Origin: Plantago major
Taxonomy: Eukaryota > Streptophyta > Magnoliopsida > Lamiales > Plantaginaceae
Direction: 5' to 3'
Assembly: GCA_026545765.1 (NCBI GenBank)
Contig: CM048842.1
Span: 73,544,871 to 73,608,870 of the forward strand
DNA: 64,000 nt
Under the pieces are notes generated by a model, which had not been told where the DNA came from, ran no database searches, and saw only the letters and a list, made by a program, of their open reading frames with translations. The stretch's first letter is position 1, and each line of letters begins with the position of its first letter. Shown here piece by piece: positions 57,024-64,000 of this stretch. The position numbers and the translations under genes were made by a program.

Positions 57024-58605
57024 ATGGCAAGGACGAGACGGACAACACGGACTAGTGCTGCAGGCGTAGGGACTCCACCACCACGTCCACGGGGATGCCC
57101 GCCCACCCGGGGACGAAGGGCCACTGTGGCTGGAGGGAACGCTGGATGGAGATATCCGAGTGATGGGCGCACAGCCAGCCCATCCTCAGATGAGGGGAGA
57201 GACGCTCCACACAGGGGAGTCCAAAGTGGTCTCGAGAATGTTATGCCTGCGAACCACGGAGAAGGGGCCGTACGAGTTTCTCCGGCAGAAGCTCAAGGCC
57301 CCACAACAGGTCAACAGTTTACTATGCCCGATGGTCGCGTTGTCCGTACTAGTGACCTCGGACTAAGTGAAACTCAGTTTGTTAGATTGCTCACGATAAT
57401 CCAAGGATGCCTAGGGTCTAACAATGCCCATCCTCAGCAAGCCACTCCGCCAGTGGCTACTCCGGTTCAAGTAGAGCCTGCGTTATCAAGAAACAAGCAA
57501 CGTCCGATCCAACAGAGGTTGGGGAATCAGCTACCTCAAGAGGATTTGCGAAACCTTCTAGACCGGCGGGCATCTGTCTCTCAAGCTCGGGGTGAGGGAA
57601 TTCCAAACGAAAGGAGAGAGTGTCAAGAGGGGGATAATAGGCATCCAGGGGTTCCGCGACAAGCACATCCGAGAGACAGAGATCATGTAGGAGAAACCGT
57701 TCCAGTAGTCCGGTTAGATGAACTCTCCGCAGATGTAGCAGTTCATCCGAGGACCGGAGAGATCATGACTGCTGACGAAATCTACGCTCAGCAAAAAGCT
57801 TTGGAGGCCCAGATTCTGAACCTCGGATGCCTGGTAAAAGACCATGAGCGGATAACTACTAGTGCGTCGAATCCCTTGTGCGATGAGATCATGAGAGAAA
57901 AGGAAAGAAATAAAAACTCGGATCAAGTGATTCCGAACTTGGAATACTATTATGGGGATACTTGTCCCGTTGGTCACCTGACAAGGTATAACAGCAAGAT
58001 GGATTCCAAAGGAATGAGCGACAATACAAAAGCTCTTACGTTCTCATCTACTCTCTTCGAAACGACTATGGATTGGTACACTGCTTTGCCGAACAAGTCG
58101 ATAAGGTCATATGCAGACCTCTCTTCCAAGTTCCTGGCACGATTTGGAAAATCAAAAAGGAGAAAGCGTACCGTAGAGCACCTGGCCGAGGTTATACAAA
58201 GGGAGCAAGAAGATCTTCGAACTTTCTTAGATCGCTTTAATATGGAGGTCCTCCAAGTCGAGCCCCACAGTATTAAAGAACGGGTCCATCACCTATATGC
58301 TAATACTTACAACTCTGAGCTCTGGAGGAAACTTTCCAGCTAGGAGGTAAGAAGTGAGAAACAGTTGGACGACATCTGTGAGGAGGTGATGTACGGAGAG
58401 GAATATCGAAGGAACGTTCCAGTCCGGGCTGGTTCAAAGAAAGGAAAGGAGCCGCTGAAACCAGAACAACGCCAGGGAAAGTTTGACCCAAAGACGGATC
58501 ACAGAGAAAGGAGTCCGCCAAGAAGATTTGCGGACTACGCTCGCCTCAACAAACCAAGATCCGACATCTTGGCGACCATTGTTGAGAAGAAGCTGGATAT
58601 CCAAT
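57024..58605 (+). pseudogene. Element C gag, part 1 (up to the CACTA insertion)
   Basis: Starts MARTRRTTRTSAAGVGTPPP. Capsid blocks are SDQVIPNLEYYYGDTCPVGH, WYTALPNKSIRSYADL and DLRTFLDRFNMEVLQV. TAG at 58341-58343 stands where element A has CAG. The frame then continues through MYGEEYRRNVPVRAGSKKGK and RPRSD-like KPRSDILATIVEKKLDIQ, where the CACTA element begins. Confidence 0.9.
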
Positions 58606-59725
58606 CACTACAAGAAATTAGGGAGATAACGATGTAAATGGGCGACGGATTTTATCCGGTAGCGACGGATAAAATTATCCGTCGCTCTGTAGCGACGGAT
58701 AACTTTTATCCGTCGCTAATTTTGTTGACCATAATAAAAAGAAAAAATAATAATTTTTTTTAGCGACGGATAGATCTATCCGTCGCCAAATGACCGGAAA
58801 ATAAGAAAAAAATAGAAAAGTTAGCGACGGATAGATCTAGATCTATCCGTCGCTAAAAGCCTAAAAAACATTAATATATCTCTACCACCTCTCCTCCATT
58901 TCTCCTCTCCTCCTCCTCCACCACCATCTCCACCACCACCACCTCTCTTCCTCCACCACCTCCTTTCCTCCCCCACCACCTCCTCTTCCTCCCACCACCA
59001 CTGCACCACACCCACCACCACCGCACCACACCCACCACCACTGCCACCACCACCACCGCACCACCACACTGCCACCACCACCGCACCACCATTGCCACCA
59101 CCACCACCATCCGCCTCTCACCACCACCACCCGTCTCTCCACGCCACCACTGCCTCCGGATCTCATCGCCACCACCGCCACCGGATCTCCACCGTCCACC
59201 TCCGGATCTTCGATTTATCTTTTTATACATTTTCGGTATTTTAGGTATTTTAGTTTGTACATTTTAGGTATTTTAGGTATTTATCTTTTATCTTTTTGTA
59301 CATTTTCGGTATTTTAGTTTGTATTGTATTATTGTATAATGAATTTGTATTATTGTCATTGTATACAATTTTCGATTTATTGTATAATCGTATTGAATAT
59401 TGTAGTTTCGATTTGAATATCAATCGAATTATTGTCCGATTTGAATATTGTAGTTTCGATAAATCAATATCTCGTATACGAATACAAATTGGATACGAAT
59501 TAATCCATATACGAATATAAAAATTCGAATACGGATTTTTTTTTTAAAATAGCAGTGTAACGACGGATAGATTCTATCCGTCGCCAATAATCGATTTTAA
59601 AAAAAAATAAAAAAAGTCAAAAATAATAATCCGTTGTCCAATCCGTCGCGAATTGGATGACGGATTATTTATCCGTCGCCACAGCTCCAGTGTATCCGTC
59701 GCTACAGACCAGTTTTTTTGTAGTG
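58606..59725. mobile_element. Non-autonomous CACTA (En/Spm-type) element
   Basis: 1120 bp starting CACTACAAGAAATTAGGG and ending CCAGTTTTTTTGTAGTG, with a 3-bp target duplication AAT (58603-58605, 59726-59728). Subterminal regions carry many copies of AGCGACGGAT and its complement ATCCGTCGCT, mostly as closely spaced inverted pairs: about ten in 58630-58860 and six or more in 59555-59705. Such arrays are transposase-binding sites in CACTA elements. The interior has a CCACCA-rich block (58880-59215) and AT-rich DNA; no transposase is present. Confidence 0.93.
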
Positions 59726-60945
59726 AATGGCAGAAGCCATCTCATAATCGGAGGAACAGAAATACGAAAGGATATTGCAAGTTTCACAAGAGCCGAGGTC
59801 ACGAGACCGATGACTGTATTCAATTGAAAACAGAGGTTGAACACCTAGTAAGAGAGGGCAAGCTGAAGGAGCACATCTATGCGGATGAGCCCTCCAGGCA
59901 TGATAGAATGGAGCGAAGGAGGGAGGATAATGCTACAGAACCACCACCCCATCCGCTATCCTTGCCACCTCCGCCAGTTAACCATCCGTCTCGCACGGAC
60001 CGACACCCATACAGGTACGCTGATGACGTTGAAATGGAGAACGCTCCATACAGCGGAGTGATCAACACCATCGCAGGCGGACCAACTGGGGGAGATAGTA
60101 GGAACGCGAGAGAACGGACAACTCAGAATCTCCGGAACAATGACAGATCATATGCCGCTCCAGCAATTCGAGGGACAAACGCCATATCCTTTGATGATAG
60201 TGAGATCCCTCCTCCTACGGCAGGAGGAGAAGACATTGACGATCCAGATGTTCCGCTGGTGGTTTCTTTAACCATCGCAACTTATCAGGTAAACAAGATC
60301 CTGGTAGACACGGGGAGTTCCTCGAACATCATCTCCAAATCGTCAATAGATCAGATGAATCTGGGAAGAATCCGATATGAGAGAGTCAACACCTCCATAT
60401 TAGGGTTCAGAGGAGGTACTCTGCGTCCTTTAGGAAGCGTCATACTTCACGTTTCACTTGGGACGCATCCTGCAAGAGTGACACAGCAAGTCCGTTTTGT
60501 AGTGGTGGACCGAACTTTCGACTACAATGCTATCTTCGGTCGTCCGGGGCTCAATCAATTCCGAGCTATACCTTCCACTCTCCATAATAGGATGAAATTC
60601 CCGACCCCGTGCGAAGTTGGAGAGGAGGTAGGGAACATCCGAGAAGCTTGGGAGTGCTATATTATGTCCACAAGTAGAGCATTTGCGCCTGTGTTAGCCG
60701 TAACGGTGACCCCTGACCCGCCAGTTGTTCTTCCGGCTAAAAAGGAGAATCCGCATATTGGAGTAGGGAGCCAGAAGGAGAAGTTTCCTAAAACTGTACG
60801 AATCGAGCCTCATGAAACTCTCAAGGAAGTTGAGCTTGTTATTGGAAGCCCGGATAAGAAGACTAGAATCGGAACAGAGATGAATGCGGAGGTGGAAATG
60901 AAGCTTATTACTTGTCTCCGAGATAACAGTGATGTGTTTGCTTAG
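59726..60945 (+). pseudogene. Element C gag part 2 (zinc knuckle) and protease
   Basis: It resumes gag directly after the CACTA element. The zinc knuckle YCKFHKSRGHETDDC is intact (about 59772-59816), followed by the GVINTIAGGPTGGDSRNARE block and protease active site VNKILVDTGSSSNIIS. The frame ends at TAG 60943-60945, which replaces the Trp of DVFAWS. Confidence 0.9.
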
Positions 60946-62139
60946 AGTACCGATGACCTAAAGGGGATAGATCCGAGGATAACTGTTCACCGTCTGAACA
61001 TGGATCCCTCGATTAAATACATCCGTCAAAAGAGAAAGGATTTCGGTCCGATCAAGGATGCCATCATATCCGCTGAAGTTGATCGACTCCTGAAAGCAGG
61101 GCATATCGAAGAGGTCCGTTATTCTGATTGGGTTTGCAACGTGGTTCTGGTAGAGAAATCGCCAGGCAAATGGCGGATGTGTAATGATTTCACCAGGCTA
61201 AACAAGTTCTGCCCAAAAGATCCGTACCCTTTGCCACGGATAGATCAATTAGTTGACTCCACGTCCGGATGTGCGTTACTGAGTTTCATGGACGCATACC
61301 AAGGTTTTTACCAAATTCGGATGGCCAAGGAGGACATCAAGAAAACAGCTTTCTTCGCTGCAGGGGGAGTATACTGTTTCAAGGTGATGCCCTTCGGATT
61401 AAAAAATACGAGGGCCACTTACCAACGACTGGTGAATCAGATGTTCAAGGAAGAAATTGGAAAAACCATGGAAGTGTATGTGGATGACATGCTCATTAAG
61501 AGAAAAACTGAAGAACAACATGTGGATCATTTGAACAAGTGTTTCGCTATCCTTAGGAAGTACGGCATGAAACTGAATCCAGAAAAGTGCACCTTCGGAG
61601 TGAAAGGAGGAAAGTTCCTTGGATACATGGTCACAGAGAGAGGGATAAGTGCGAATCCCGAGAAGATCAAGGCAATCCTAGATCTGCCGCATCCGAAGAA
61701 CCTCAATGAGGTACAACAGCTTATTGGACGTCTTATGTCCTTAAGTCGCTTTATTTCGCGATCCTCGGAGAAGAACCTTCCGTTCTTCAAAATCCTCCGG
61801 AAAGGAGAGAGCTTTGAATGGACCGCGGAATGTTCTGAGGCTTTTGAAAATTTAAAAAAGTACCTCCATTCCCCTCCACTGCTCTCCAAACCCGTCGAAG
61901 GAGAACCACTCTACCTCTACCTAGCAATTACGGAAGAGGCAATGAGTTCCGTATTAGTACGGATTCAAGCTAATGATCACTTGCCAATCTATTATCTTAG
62001 TAAAGCCCTTGCTGGGGCGGAGACAAGATACGTGAAGATTGAGAAATTTGCATATGCTTTGGTTTACACCGCAAGACGGTTAAAGCCATACTTCAAGTCT
62101 CATAAAATAGTGGTACTAACTGCGAAACCTTTGAAATAG
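60946..62139 (+). pseudogene. Element C reverse transcriptase and first RNase H
   Basis: All RT blocks are intact in one frame from about 60946: DWVCNVVLVEKSPGKWRMC, FTRLNKFCPKDPYPLPRID, LLSFMDAYQGFYQIRMAKED and KTMEVYVDDMLIKRKT. The first RNase H (LYLYLAITEEAMSSVLVRI) lacks the usual first catalytic Asp. It ends at TAG 62137-62139. This is the best-preserved RT of the window. Confidence 0.92.
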
Positions 62140-63131
62140 GTCCTGGGAAAGCCTGATCAATCCGGATGACTCTCTGAGTGGGCGATCGAGCTGAGCGAAT
62201 ACGACATTTGCTATCAAGCTCCGTCAGCCAAGAAGTCTGAAGTCGTCGCCGATTTCTTAGCGGAGTACCCTGAAGTGGATTCAGAGAAAGTCCCGGACAA
62301 ACAGGCATTTGAATGCCTAATCACCAAGAAGATTGTCCAGAAGCCAGTTCCGCCAATGATCAACCCAGAAAATCTCGAGGATGCTCAGTTTATAAATCAG
62401 TCCCTGTCTGCATCGTATAAGGAAACTCGGGTCAACCAAATGTTCCTTCTTGACGATATCACAAGGAGATCTTGTACTGACAACTCTGATCCGAATATCA
62501 AAGAGAAGGAGGAACAAAAGTTGGAATCTCGGGAGCTTACAGAAGATCTCCAAACCAAAAAACATCCCTCTGATGTTTGGACATTGGAAGTGGATGGTTC
62601 CTCCACTGGAAGAGTGGGAGGGATTGGAATCTATCTTAAAATCCCTGATGGCGCGGAACTCGACTACGCGATATCCTTGGAATTCAAAGTCACCAATAAT
62701 GAGGCTGAGTATGAAGCGCTGTTAGTCGGGCTACGTTTGGCCAAGTCCCTGCAGGTCCGGAAACTCAAGGCTTACACGGACTCACAGTTAGTTGAAGCCC
62801 AATTTTCAGGAACTTTTGCCACAAAAGGTCCATCGATGATCAAGTATCTTGAACTACTCAAGCAAGAAGTCAGCTCTTTGAGGAGTTTACCTTGGAGAAG
62901 TTTGACAGGGCCTGGAACGAAAGAGCGGACGCTCTGGCAAAATACGCATCCGCAACAGCTGCTCTAGACACGAGGAGAGTAATCCTACTCACTATTACTG
63001 ACTCATCCGTCATGAGTCCCAACCCAACCGTCATGATAACTGATACAGGAAGAAACTGGATGACCGACATCTTTAGTTATCTCAAAGACGGGTCACTACC
63101 AGCTGATCCGAAGGAGTCAAGGAGGATGTAG
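62140..63131 (+). pseudogene. Element C spacer and second (archaeal-like) RNase H
   Basis: After the spacer comes TLEVDGSSTGRVGGIGIYLK, then VTNNEAEYEALLVGLRLAKS and KAYTDSQLVEAQFSG, so the catalytic Asp, Glu and Asp are present. A one-base loss near 62880 moves the last part (NERADALAKYAS) to another frame, which ends at TAG 63129-63131. Confidence 0.88.
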
Positions 63132-64000
63132 TGCCGAGCGAACAAATACTTTATACTGGGAGAAGATTTGTACAAGAGATCTTTTGCTGGGACTCATTTG
63201 AGGTGTTTGGGACCGCAAGAAGCAAAGACTGTGCTGGAAGAAATTCACAGCGGAAGCTGCGGAAGTCATTCCGGGGGACGACCTCTTGCTCAGAAAATCA
63301 TTCGACAAGGCTACTACTGGCCTACCGTTGATAAGGATTCCTCCAGCTACGCCTGGAGATGCCCCGATTGCCAATATTATGCGAATATTCCCCATCGTCC
63401 GACACATCCTATGATTCCGTCAATCATAGAATGTTCGTTTGATCAGTGGGGCATCGATATTGTCGGACCGTTCCCAAGGGGCACTCAACAGAAGAAATTC
63501 CTAATTGTGGTCGTGAAATATTTCACCAAGTGGGTAGAAGCTGAAGCCGTGGCAACCATTACGGAAAGTCGAGTGTGGACATTCATTTGGAAAAACATCA
63601 TTTGTCGCTTTGGCCTACCAAAAGTTCTTGTCTCGGACAATGGTGCCCAATTTTCAGGCAACAGGCTCAAGGAATGGTTGGCGTCCTTCAAGATTGAACA
63701 ACGTTTCACATCTGTTGGATATCCACAAGCTAATGGACAAGCTGAGTCCATGAACAAGACAATTGTTAAGATCCTGGAAAAACGACTGAGAACTTCTCAA
63801 GAAAGTTGGGCAGATGATCTGGATGGCATACTGTGGGCTCATCGCACCACTGCACGGACCGCGACTAGAGAAACTCTGTTTGCATTGGTTTATGGCTCAG
63901 AAGCAGTTATACCAGCAGAAATTGCTGTCGAGACTATGAGGGTCCAAGAGTTCGATGATTCCACCAATGGTGAAGCTCAGATATTCGATCTAGACATGTT
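63132..64000 (+). pseudogene. Element C integrase, continues past the window
   Basis: The zinc-binding domain reads LEEIHSGSCGSHSGGRPLAQ and CPDCQYYANI (HHCC complete). The core has WGIDIVGPFPRGTQQKKFL, VLVSDNGAQFSGNRLKEWL and YPQANGQAESMNKTIVKIL, i.e. a complete DDE. Frame continuity with upstream pol is lost through the stop at 63129-63131. The C-terminus lies outside the window. Confidence 0.88.

Larger units (their letters stand above)
55985..64000 (+). mobile_element. Element C: Tat-type Gypsy retrotransposon, runs off the window
   Basis: The 5' LTR is followed by gag (interrupted by a CACTA element), protease, RT, first RNase H, second RNase H and most of integrase, up to the window end. 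It is inserted in Athila RT; the bases before it are CCTAT, the expected left half of its target duplication. It is closest to element A in LTR and gag. In-frame stops lie at 58341, 60943, 62137 and 63129, with a frameshift near 62880. Confidence 0.92.

Noticed and set aside
58821-59230. Minus-strand Gly/Trp-rich frames that look like glycine-rich proteins
   Set aside because: They are periodic translations of the CCACCA block inside a CACTA element and lie opposite any plausible captured coding sense.

Overview
This is nuclear DNA of a flowering plant, almost certainly a eudicot and possibly an asterid. It has intron-containing genes with plant splice signals, an EIX/Cf-type LRR receptor-like protein, a GL3/EGL3-type bHLH regulator, plant MITE families (mariner-type TIRs beginning CTCCCTCCGT, a Lemi1/Emigrant-type pogo element, a TRIM) and Tat and Athila lineage Gypsy retrotransposons. 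No species-diagnostic gene is present.

Layout: 1-7.5 kb is AT-rich intergenic DNA with small elements: a Tourist-like MITE, a poly(A) insertion between 16-bp direct repeats, a TRIM, a pogo-like element with a transposase tail, and a mariner MITE. 7.5-19.2 kb is a three-gene island: a DUF4378/TRM-like gene (+, six exons), a single-exon receptor-like protein (-) and a full-length GL3/EGL3-like bHLH gene (-, eight exons, with a 15-nt microexon and a probable GC-AG intron). A mariner MITE and a MULE lie just upstream of the bHLH gene.

From 22.5 kb to the end the window is almost entirely retrotransposon. It begins with a diverged LTR-like segment carrying three unrelated minisatellites. Element A (24.46-29.42 kb) is a Tat-type Gypsy copy cut off after RNase H. 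Element B (32,606-50,904) is a complete 18.3-kb Tat-type element with both LTRs and a TGCAT target duplication. It has sense gag-pol and, beyond pol, an antisense gene resembling the putative gypsy-type transposon domain. That antisense gene is split by a 3.9-kb non-autonomous LTR element (TSD GACCT). Element D (about 50.9-55.98 kb, minus strand) is an Athila-lineage element whose RT is interrupted by element C (55,985 to beyond the window end), a second Tat copy close to A. Element C is itself interrupted in gag by a 1.12-kb non-autonomous CACTA element (TSD AAT).

The three host genes look intact. All gag/pol reading frames carry stops and frameshifts, so the retroelements look immobile unless helped in trans. 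The nesting gives a relative order of insertion: Athila first, then B and C, then the LTR element inside B and the CACTA inside C.
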